From Monomorium pharaonis (Eukaryota; Arthropoda; Insecta; Hymenoptera; Formicidae), in NCBI RefSeq assembly GCF_013373865.1, contig NC_050473.1, forward strand, positions 7,513,710 through 7,577,709: 64,000 bases of DNA, written 5' to 3'. Positions 36,558-47,642 of the stretch are shown one piece after another. The notes beneath the pieces are model-generated. The model made no database searches. It was given only the letters and a program-made list of their open reading frames with translations, and was not told the DNA's origin. Positions within the stretch are counted from its first letter, which is position 1. Each line of letters opens with the position of its first letter. Both the position numbers and the translations under genes were made by a program.

Positions 36558-38729
36558 AGGAGAAGCAGAATTCCAGAAGATCCACGCGGATTACGTACGT
36601 GATTGTACGACGGTGACGTCACCGTGGCCATTGTTCCCGCCGTAATATACGAGCGGGCATAATCCTCAAATTACGTTCCCGTAACGCGGCGTTTCCGTAC
36701 GTCCGTTTGTGCCCGTCCGGGGCTCACGTACGCACGATAATAGTTTCCTGCATAATAGTTTACTAATGACACCTTCATTATCATATGCGGGCGTATGATC
36801 GTCGTCGCGCCGCACGCACGCACATGTAGATTAACGCGTTACGCCGGCCTCTTCGTCGGTGGACGGCGATCGCCCGATTCCTCGTTCCGCGATCTGCCCG
36901 ACGATGTTGCCCAGGTGGTTTCGGATCGTTTCGCACGGTGGACGACGCGCGAATACACGGAAATCCGCCTGGATGATTATAGAACACCGCCGGGCGCCTT
37001 AGTTTCTAATTCGCGATACGGCTTAATGACCACCATTTTCGGCAGCTTCCAGGTTAATCCTTTTGACCAGTTCATTTAACTACGATAGTCTAGCTTCTCC
37101 TGTACTTTTGGTTTCGCAAATGAGAATTACTTAGTCCTTTCAGAATGTTTCTGCGCACCTTCCCTTCCATCTCACTGAAAAAAAACTTGTATAACACTGT
37201 ACCCGATTCTATAGCAATTATTAATATATTAATATATTAATTTTTATGTTAACTCGGGGATGGACAACAGACTTTTCTTTACGTAAACGTCAGGGATGAT
37301 TTTTATATCCCAGTTAAAAGCAATTTCCATTAACTATAAATTACCTAGTATTAATTGTTTTATAATTTATTAATGTCTAAGGCTACTATGTATACAATAT
37401 GATCAATATTTTCTGAAAAAAGTAAGAAAAAAACAAGGAAATATTAAATAAACAGAAGAAGTACATTGAATAGTTTGTTATAGCATAGTATTGCTAAAAA
37501 AATAAGAAATTAGTTCATACATTTTTGAAATTGCAAGTTTTTATTAGGATTGTATATTTAAAAGTTGGAAAAGAATAATTATTAGTAAAAATATATTATA
37601 GATACAATATCTATTTTAATAGCAATTTAAAATAAGACTAAGCTGCTATCGTATAAAGTTATTTATAATTATGTTTACTCTTGCAGAATTAAAAATAGTC
37701 TATTTTTATTGTATTTGTTTTTTATATAAATATAAAAATTATATAGTTTTTTTTTTCAATAAAAGTAAATATAGTGTAAGTGATTTATAGAAACATGATA
37801 TAAAATTCTCGTATTGTAAAATGAAACTATTAATAACTTTCAATATCTTTTAACTTAATAAAGTGTATTGAATAAGTAATATTGAATATTCTTATTCAAA
37901 CTCATAATATTATATTTCAAATTTATAATATAATCATTCACGTAATACATTTAATTAAAAGAAAGTGACCTACGTAAATTTTAAAAATTGTATTTCATTA
38001 ACTTCATTTTTTAATACTATTACTCTGATCTATCGATTATAGGGGCTTCTAATAGGCATTTGTATTTAAGCACACTTTGAATTTGACTGAAAGCTGCTTA
38101 CAGGAAAGGCTATATCAATCACACAAGAAAGTGCTTGAAGCATTGATTAATTGTCTATAGACTTTTATTTCCTTCTACCTTCTTTCACCTCGTCACTTTC
38201 AGCGATACGTTGCCTGTACGTTGCTGTTAGAATAGTGCAATTTATGTCAGAATTAAGAATCATTGGGAAGTCTGTCATTTCACAAATTCATCGAAGAGTA
38301 AAATCATATTAAAAACACATTAATAAATTATTTTCATAACTGTAAACAGATTTTCATCATGATTGTGATACAATACGTAAAATCTTATCTTCAATTTATG
38401 TTTTATCTGTATTTTTAACCGATAATCACAGATGCGACGATCCTATTTTCATAGAATTTACGTAGGAACTAATTAGATGCTCAACATTTCCATGTTGAAT
38501 TCATACCGCCCGTCAGCAATGTAATGGGCGCGATAAAATGGGCCATTCGCATTCGCGATTTTAGTCGATGCTCATCGATGATGCGTTATCCAGACAGCCG
38601 GTTTGATGCGTAGGAGCACACTTTGATAAATGCCGCATCAAAGCGTTTTATGTCAAGAGTAAATCGACATTTTCATCGGAGCGCACAGTCAAACGTCAGT
38701 TTTTTACCATAAAACATTTGAGGATATAT

Positions 38730-38757
38730 ATGTGTGTGTGTGTGTGTGTATGTGTGT
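38730..38757. repeat. (GT)n microsatellite
   Basis: GT alternation with one A interruption, within a mixed-composition intergenic block. Confidence 0.9.
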
Positions 38758-41288
38758 TGCATATATGTGAAGATCGACACATTTATAATGGCCGCACAAA
38801 ATTGCGTGCGGAAGAAATTCGCACGACGACACTTCTGCACCATTATTATCGCGCGCGAACTTTTCGGAGAAAGCAGCGCTTAGTGATAACGAGGTGCGCG
38901 CAAGTGCAGATATCGTGAGATATTGTTCGGCTAAAGCTTTTTGAGGCGCACATATTTTAACGAACGCCGGCCGTAATTACGATCGACTTAACTGATGTAT
39001 CTGACATCGTTCCCCTCGCGCACACCCCTGTGATACCGTATAATCTGATACGTCTGTTCTCGATGTATCGCTAGGTATTAGTTTCCGGCGCGGAAATGTA
39101 TCGACGAACCGAGCCGATGCGAAAGGAATCTCGATGACCGCGGGAAAACCGACGTTGCTATTAATGTTTCCCGTGTAGTTCTAAATATGTCGAAACTTGG
39201 GAAGTTTACCGAGCTAGATTGACATATGCACATTTTTGTGCATATATTTGATTCCTTGCAGGGAGAAAGATGGAGAGAATTTATTTTAGCCAGAGTTTGT
39301 TTCCACATTAATGAATTCGGATAGATTCTACTTTTCGTATAAATATTTGTGTATCATATCCTGACGATTGAATTCAGTTAATAGGAATCAGATATTTAAT
39401 CTAGAAGAAGCCAATTACAAGTAATAAACTAATTGCAGACGTACGAAGAAACATCATTTTAATTACCAATATTTATTCCGTAGTAGATCTTAGAATAAAA
39501 TAAGAACGTTTCGTGTCACTTTCTATCCGAGAAGAGTAAATTGGAATCAACGAGCCAATCAGTTCGAAGATCTGGCGGGAGGAAAACTTTCGTTTCGTCT
39601 GATTTTTCCAATATCTGGATTATCAGTTAGGCAAGACGGTGGAAAACCGGGATTTCGGCCGAATTGCGATCGGGCGAAAGGGAGAGGAGATCGATTTCGG
39701 TAGTATCTCGACTCTACCTTTGTAATTTCATAAGGGAAAGAAATCACCGCTGGCATCGCTCCCGTTACCGAGAAGGCTTGAAGATTCCTATCTTCGTTTT
39801 CGCCTCCATTTACCTCGATTCCCGCGCAGTTGCCGGGCGGAGAATCCCCGGGAAAACGGACGATTCACGTGGCCTAGAAATAAGTTGAAAGCGTTATAGA
39901 GCATGCAGGGTAGCTTTTCAAACTGCAGCATGTGACACAACTGAGGTTAATGTAGCGCTTTGATCCGGCGACCCTCGGTACATTGAGCGCAGTGCGTTAT
40001 CGAGAACGCAAACGCAAGCCTGAAATTACGCGTGTATCAGATGTTCCAGACTAGTCTTGAGATCTCTCAGTAAAAGAGAAGTAAAGTTTTGATTACAAAA
40101 TGTAGCATGTAACTATATATTATAATAGTATAGTATAGTAATTTGTATAATGTATAGAAAATATTAAAACCCTACATAAAATGTCGTATGACTCAATATA
40201 TAAGAGTTGTATGTGTGCTTTTTTTATAAAAATTTAATTGAAGATTTAATTATTGAGATTATACTAGTTCTAATTTACACAATGCGATAAATTATAGTTA
40301 ATTTTAATGATTAAAATAAATCATGGTATAAATTATATCGTAGCATATTTTACAGCAATGGAACGCCAATTAGATCATAAAAGCAAAAGAGAGATAGTAA
40401 ATAATAAGAGAGATCTATATAAATGATTAAAATATTAACAAAATTTTTTAATCATTCATCCTTAACATATATAATTGAAATACTTGTATCTTCTTACGTG
40501 TTGAAATAAGAAATTTGCACAAACATAAATGTATTTGTCTTTGCGAGATGAGTAATCTCGTACGAATTGCGGATTTCATTCGAAATAATATACGGTGTGT
40601 TAGCTATGTGTGTAGGTGTTGAAGGTAGCAATGAGGAAACGCTCAAACAGATACGGAAACACATGCAAACGATTGTGAGGTATTCTAGCGAAAGCAAGAC
40701 ATAACTAACTTCGAAACTACGCGACTAGCAGTCGCAATCCCTCTCGGATTCTTGATTTCCACAGTTCGGACTTCTGCAGATACACGCGCTACTGATTCAG
40801 CAATCAAGATGTAATATAAAATTTGCTATTGACTCACGCGCGTCATTAACCATGAACTGTCACATTACCGCCGTGAAACTCGCCGCGGATTCACTGTTAC
40901 CTCGACAGGCGGACTCGACCGCCAATCAAGACACGTAATTTCTCGTTCTGTTCTTCGGACACGAACATGCACTTTTTGTCAATTCTCGTGCCCCTGTCAC
41001 ATTCGTAACCATCTATCGCGCGAAAAGCAAAAGTACAAATCCCCACCATCTGTCCCGGGCGACGACGATAATAATAATGATGACGACGACGTTTTTTAAA
41101 ATTTATTACTCTTGATGCAAAACTTTAAATCACGATAGCTCGTAAGTCACGTAGCAGAAAAATAAAAACACTTTTGTTATACAAATCGGATACAAGCTAT
41201 TCATTAAACTTATTTAGAAATCAATCAATTCAACCGTTATTGAGATCCGATAATCTACGGAATCTCGCAAACGGCGTCTCGCGTAAAT

Positions 41289-41329
41289 AGAGGCACGGCA
41301 GTGTACGCGCGCGACACTGCCGTGCCTCT
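41289..41329. other. Perfect 16-bp hairpin
   Basis: AGAGGCACGGCAGTGT (41289-41304) is the exact reverse complement of ACACTGCCGTGCCTCT (41314-41329), with a 9-base loop ACGCGCGCG. It lies at the end of a CpG-rich block with no gene nearby. Confidence 0.93.
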
Positions 41330-44300
41330 TGATATGTAATATTAATTTACAATTTTTAAAATATACATATGTATTTCGTGTATAACATCAATTTTAAAAT
41401 TTATCACAAGATAAGATTTTATATATATTTGGCGAGGACTTTATCATCAGACGGAATTGCAGTTTTCTATTATAACAATATCAGCAATGTAAGGAGCAAA
41501 AAGAAGATACATAAATAATATGACCAAAAAATATTTTATGTGTATATAATATAATATAATTAAATATAAATATTATATTAATTAAAGATCATTGATCTTT
41601 AAAAAAATAATTTTTCTACTGTAATATTGGATAAGTGAATTTTCGTTACATTCAACGAAAGGCAACAAAAAAACTGATTTCGGTTTTCAATTTTTTCAAA
41701 GAATTGCAATGAATGGAAAAAGGGAAAAAAATGAAAAAACAGAAAAAACCAAATTATGTCTTAACCTTTAGATGATAACATTATAGCTCACAAGATCACT
41801 AATTAATTCTAAAATCAGTATATATTATCGAATTACGCGGGAAAGAACTGACATTTTAATGCATTAACTGTAAATTGTCGATATTTAAAGAGAGCAGATA
41901 TAATTGTTGCTTATTGTACATTTCCTAAAAAAATATTGAAAATCGTTACGAAAATGTGATTATTGGTAGGTAATATATGTATGTGATCTCGTTAAACTGT
42001 TTTTTAAAATAAAAAATAATATTTTTCATGTAAAAAAGTATGATCTGTGTACCTTGTTTTTCTTTCTTTGTAGTCTATTAAAGGTATTGCTACCTCTGAT
42101 TTAGGCTTTCTTTAAAATTGTGTATATAATTCGATTAGTAAAAAGACCTATCTTCTGAAGGTTAATATACCTGCCTTACACTCCCTGGGGATAACTAGAG
42201 AGAGTCGATAAGATCGATGGTCGGTGATTACAATGCTCGTGTTCTTTCGAAGCGTTCCTGTGCATAATGCAGCTTCCCGTGCATATCAAATTCAGGCATA
42301 CAAAGTTAATCCATTTCAAATGGATTAAACGAGAGAAAAATTACAAAAACTACGTATTATAAAAACGTTCGAGTAGACCTCTTTTTCTCTTTTCAAGACA
42401 TTTCTTACAAGAATCAAACAAGGATTATACCAGTCTTTGATTTTAAATAACCTGAATAAGAAAGTCTGTTTTTTTCTTCATAAAAAATACTTTGGATTTT
42501 CTTTTACTGCATTCTCTTTCGGTGTTCTGTTACTATTATTATTGTTCGATTTTATTTTATCGAGAATTGTTAGATTACAATACTTGCGTTGTTTCGAAGC
42601 GTTCCTCTGCCATAAAACTTTCACATAAGGAACAAAGCTTGACCTCCGTTTGAATTTTATACCTGAGTATTGAGACTACCTGAATAACATGTCATGGTGA
42701 TGTATTAGTCTAGGGATCTTAATTTATGATATTTTATTGGAGATTCAACGAGGCAGGTAGTGCCGAGAAAATCTGCTTTCCTTCCAGAAGAAAGTTTGTA
42801 TCTTCAGTTTCTTATAGCTTGCTCTGGTAAGAGCACATGTGACATCCATCTCTTCGAAAAAAAATAAAGTATAAAGTTCAAGAATACTATCTGTTATCTG
42901 TTTCATTAAAGGATCGTTCATATCGAACGCAGTGTGTCTCACAGCGTGAAAAATATTCTCCAGTAAAGTTTCCGCAAATTACAATAGTGTTTCCAGTAAG
43001 TGCTCCATACTTAATAATTAATAATCAATTAATTATTCTATGGTCCCAATGCATGGTATCAGTGATAAATGGAAAAGACGTGTTTTTCGAATATCTACTA
43101 TAAACAAATTTAAAAAATTATATACAAACATACTGAAAGTACCAATATATCTTTATAAGTTGTAAAGCTATAAATCATAATATATGCAAAGAGAAATTGT
43201 GTCGTAGTAAAGTAGATCCAGAAAGCATAAAATAATTATTATAATATCATTACGATAATATTCAATAAGGTGTAACGTTTCAAACATATCGTATTTAATT
43301 ATTAAATGTTAAATACAACGTTAATATAAACTAACTTTGAATATAATTTAGAGATAAAATTGTTAAAACATTTCAACAATGTTTGAAAAAAATCATGTAT
43401 CGAATAATGTTCTTAAATGTTTATAGAATATTATCTTCAAATGTTTTAAAATGTTTTTTGCTTATTGGGAACGTACCTTCATCTAGTGTGAATATATCTT
43501 TATGGGCCTCATTACATTATCAGGCAGTGTGTTAGTGACGATAAACCTATCTAAACAGTCGAGTCAGTTATAAAGAGAAACCACCGGGCTACACGCGCCT
43601 TCGTCTCAGTTTGACTCAAGCTTCCTTCAGGCTAGCTACGTCATAGGTAAACTATCGCTGCATGTTTCGAAAAGTAGACATTTTGCATGCTCTCAGAAAA
43701 TATAAAGTGTGAAATAAAACAAATAACGTACATCTTTAAAAAAACGTCTTGCTGACATTTGTTGTAATAATGTTGTGTTGCTAATATAAAATCGTAATAT
43801 CTGAGTGGTATAGCAATACACAACGCAGAATGAATAAGTAGAATATTTTTAGACTGCTCGCCGGTAAATATTGATTTGTTCAAAACGTTACAACAGTGAT
43901 ATATCAAATCGCGTGTTATCGATTATTACACAATCCTATGGAATATAATTTTAATTTACTTTAATAAAATTTAGTAAAAACTATAACTAGAACTAGAAAA
44001 CTATAATATATATTTAAATTTATATTAATAATTAATGTAGCACCAATCGACAAAATATAATCGACAAAACATAACTTTTTATAACATAACTTTAAATTAT
44101 TATTTCTGATTTTTATCCGCTTAACACAAATCCGTTGTGCAAAGTTGGCTATCACGTCACAATTTTGAAAAAAATAACACAAAAGAAGAAAAAAATAACA
44201 AACCTTCAAAACCTGTCGCGTTTGTTTCACGAATAGATTGAAAATGTCTATTCACACTCGTGTTACAAAATAGCATTGAACAGTGTTATCATTTGTAATT

Positions 44301-44670
44301 AAGCGTCATTAACCATTTCAAAAACCCTTCACTATTGATAAGAAATTAGTATTGCAAGAAAGAAAAAGAAAGAAAGAGAAACTTATCATCTTAATCCCTG
44401 ATAAATTTCAACATTTTAATATTTTACTCTTTTATGTAGTAAAGGTGTGTTATATATTACATTCTAAAAATAATGAATAATATAACTGATAATTAAGTAA
44501 GACCATTGCAGAAATACATAAAATCAACAAAAAACATAAAACTAAATAATAATTGTTTATAAAATCTTTGTATAATTTATGAAGTATATATTAGTGTGTG
44601 TATGCATGTACAGAATTAAAAATATATAATGTAAATTAATATTAATTATTTTATATTACTTATATACATA

Positions 44671-44677
<7 letters not shown>

Positions 44678-44717
<40 letters not shown>
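44678..44717. repeat. (TA)n microsatellite
   Basis: An uninterrupted TA alternation of about 40 bases in an AT-rich intergenic stretch. Confidence 0.93.
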
Positions 44718-44724
<7 letters not shown>

Positions 44725-45857
44725 AGTTTAGAATGTGTGTATTGAAAAGATAAACAGAATATTAAAAAAAACATTCAGAATTTATAGAATAAATAATATT
44801 CATTAAATTAATTCAAAAGTTCCAAATGAGATAGATTGAGAGATTAGTATTAGAAAAATTATTTTTTGTTTTTGTGAAACATGTAATTATTTTCTTTTTA
44901 CTTATTAAAAATAATATTGTAAGAGAATTATCTCGTACATTTTCATTGTGATGTTCATAAAAGATTTTCTAAATGCCTTTCTTTCATTTTTAAACATGCT
45001 TCTATATTAAGATAAGAATCCGGAATTCTGTGTGCAATACCAGCTTTATCGAGAGCAATATATAATACATAACATACAGAAAAATAACAAACAATTAAAA
45101 TTATAAAAAAAATATTCGTAAACACTATCGATGCTATTAGTTTAGGAGAGTGATCTTTAAATTTTTTAACAAATATAATCGAATGATCATTTTGAAGAAC
45201 AACAGTTTAACTTATGCAGATAGCTCCTTATTTAAGTACAACAATATTTAATTTAAAAAATTATTAATATTTGAACGTATAAAATAATTTAAATATTGTT
45301 TTTGATGAAAGTGCAGTCGCGCAGATTAAACGAGATATTAAACGAAATGCGCTGCGCAAAAACTAGTAGGTGTGCAAATCTTTATCTGAAAGAACATTCA
45401 CATTACGTGTTCATTTCGATGAATAATTTGTGGCAAGCTGTTTACCGCACCCATCTTTTCTCTCGTTCAAAGGTCTCCCCTTAATTGGAGTCATTGAAGA
45501 ATTTAGAATGCTCATATATGAACGGCATTGCAATACTTGTGTATCTTATGTGATATACCGCTTTACGTAATAATCTAAAAATGCATGAGAAATCAATCAC
45601 ATGGAAGATTACGTTTATCAAGAATTACCTCATTCAGTATTTCGTACTGTTCCTTTAAAAAACTACGCCGCATTATTATTTCGTTATTATTATGTTATAT
45701 ACACACAATATATAGAGTTAGTATATTGTATATTATATTTCTCAAAGATTAAACTTTTGTATTACCATTTCATATTCTTTATATTAACTCTTTCGTTACA
45801 AACATAAATAACTTGTCCGATTGGTTTCTATTCGTGGAAATTTTTTGAAATCTTAAA

Positions 45858-45908
45858 GAGTCTCCCACATTTTTTCCTCGTAAAAAATGTGGGTGGAGGG
45901 GACGACTC
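45858..45908. other. Two-part hairpin
   Basis: CCCACATTTTTT (45864-45875) pairs exactly with AAAAAATGTGGG (45882-45893) across a 6-base loop. Outside it, GAGTC (45858-45862) can pair with GACTC (45904-45908) around a G-rich asymmetric bulge. Function unknown. Confidence 0.7.
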
Positions 45909-46571
45909 CGATGGTGCAACCATAGCCCTCGGTTTTTCTGAGAACATTATTGTGTTAACTTCTGTGTCAAGCACTAGTAATCCAGGATTGTAGAGAATAT
46001 TGCCTTTTTATAAAAAATAAGAAGCACTGTACGTATTCTACTTTTATTATAAATGCTTGAATATACGTTTTTATTTAAAAATTGTCTTTCTAAAAAAAAT
46101 CTTTTTTGTATTGGCGAAAATAATTAAGGAGTCGAATCACATGTGCACGCAAGGTAATAGAGCTCTTTGAAAAAAATATAATTTTTGTATCAAAATTAAA
46201 AAAATGCTTATTTTTTCCAATTCTTGATTTTCCTACTTGTCTCTTATTAAAAATCACTTATCTTTATCTGTCTAAATGTATATATTGTATTTCTTAAAGA
46301 AAAAAATTTGCAGTTTTTATTTTTTATCTTCGTATTTTCTTCATATCTAAACTGAAAACTCTAGGATTATTTTATATATATATTTATTATTAAAAAGTTA
46401 TAATTCTTTTAAGTCAAATAATTCTTTTATTCAATTTTTGATTAAATTTCAATAATTAAAGTATACTATATTTAAATTTTTTTTTCAAGATAAAGTACAA
46501 ACATTTGTTCTAGAGGTTTGAAGCATGTTTATAAATTTTTATAAATTTTTGAATACATGAATAAGTTGGAC

Positions 46572-46763
46572 GCAAGTCTTTAGATCAGGCCTGTCCAAAC
46601 TCATCTCGCAAGTCCAACGCACTTCCACCTTCCACGTCTTCTCGAGAGAGTGAGACGGAGAATACACAAAAAAGGATAAACATTAAAGCGCCTATCCTTT
46701 TGTTGCATTTATCGTTTTTCAAGAAGCGCGAGCTGAGTTTGGACAGGCCTGATCTAGACTTGC
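46572..46763. mobile_element. hAT-like MITE with ~37-bp terminal inverted repeats
   Basis: The left arm 46572-46609 and right arm 46728-46763 are reverse complements apart from a two-base indel and one substitution. Their core reads CAGGCCTGTCCAAACTCA. The ~118-base centre has no coding capacity. Ends of the form CAGGCCTG resemble hAT superfamily termini. The 8 bases outside them (CTTTAGAT, ATCTAGAC) share a T-TAGA core like hAT target sites but are not identical, so the superfamily assignment is tentative. Confidence 0.75.
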
Positions 46764-47353
46764 AGAGCTAAGATGCTATTTTTCACATTAGATTATACAA
46801 ATTAATGACTCAACCATTCAAGTTATTTAAGTATATTATATTTCTCAAATATATATAAGTTATTTAAGTTATATAAATGCAAATTTTTGTTACTTTAATA
46901 ATATACATATGTCTAATAAAAATAAGTAAAAATATAATGTAGAAATATTTCATTATTAGACAGACATTAAAAGACAGTTGCTGTCTTTTATATAAAAATT
47001 ACATAAAGGCTGTTTTGAAATTTTTGAAACATTATCTGAATATTTATCGCATACAATACTACGCTATAAACCAAGAAATATTAATTTTTCTATTTTATAT
47101 TCAATCATTGTAACAAATCCATCGTTGCTGAGATTTAATTTGGTATTATCGTGGAATAATTTACAAACTGAACACAACCATTTACGAGTAAAACTTAATA
47201 TATTACAAACAGGTCTTTTGCCTAAACATTTCCTGCTACGACGGCATAAAATATGTATTGTGTCAGCAAACTTGTTTCTCCGTGTAAAATAAGTTAAGGA
47301 TGAAAAGTTATATCGTACTCAGGAGCAGCACAATATTTGAAATGCATTATTGA

Positions 47354-47361
47354 TCACGTGA
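47354..47361. promoter_or_regulatory. Palindromic E-box TCACGTGA upstream of spermidine synthase
   Basis: TCACGTGA, containing the CACGTG E-box, lies about 150 bases before the spermidine synthase start codon. Such boxes bind bHLH-Zip factors of the Myc/Max, USF and TFE type. The transcription start is not known, so this is positional inference. Confidence 0.3.
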
Positions 47362-47511
47362 CATAGTTTTTGGTTAAGCTAACGTGTGGTCTATGCTTCG
47401 CTGTAATTTTCAAACATATACAACGTTTGTTTCAACTTTATATTTGTATTGTACTCACACTGTTATATTTTTTATACCACGTTACAGCAAAGCATACCGG
47501 ACGCAAGCAAC

Positions 47512-47642
47512 ATGGATGTCATGAAAGCAGGTTGGTTCAGTGAATTGAACGAACTCTGGCCCGGCGTTGCACTTTCGTTAGAAGTGGAGGAAATATTGCA
47601 TGCAGAAAGATCTCGATTCCAAGATATTTTGATAGTAAAAAC
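47512..47642 (+). CDS. SpdS: Spermidine synthase exon 1 (coding part)
   Basis: Encodes MDVMKAGWFSELNELWPG to QDILIVK and the first two bases of a Thr codon, before donor GTGAGT. A good acceptor (GTTACAG, ending 47487) lies 24 bases before the ATG, suggesting a separate untranslated first exon farther upstream. Confidence 0.9.

Larger units (their letters stand above)
30015..47487. other. Intergenic region with alternating AT-rich and CpG-rich blocks
   Basis: No coding exon is supported across 17 kb. GC/CpG-rich blocks occur at about 30700-31300, 33180-34790, 35900-37080 and 38440-41100; the intervening sequence is AT-rich. Features inside are a (CGG)n tract at 36537-36557, (GT)n at 38730-38757, a perfect hairpin at 41289-41329, (TA)n at 44678-44717, a hairpin at 45858-45908 and a MITE-like element at 46572-46763. 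The GC-rich blocks may hold regulatory elements or unrecognised 5' exons; nothing in them reads as protein. Confidence 0.55.

Noticed and set aside
36338..36631. Reverse-strand frame with an Ala/Arg run
   Set aside because: The run is simply the (CGG)n tract read in frame; no other coding evidence.
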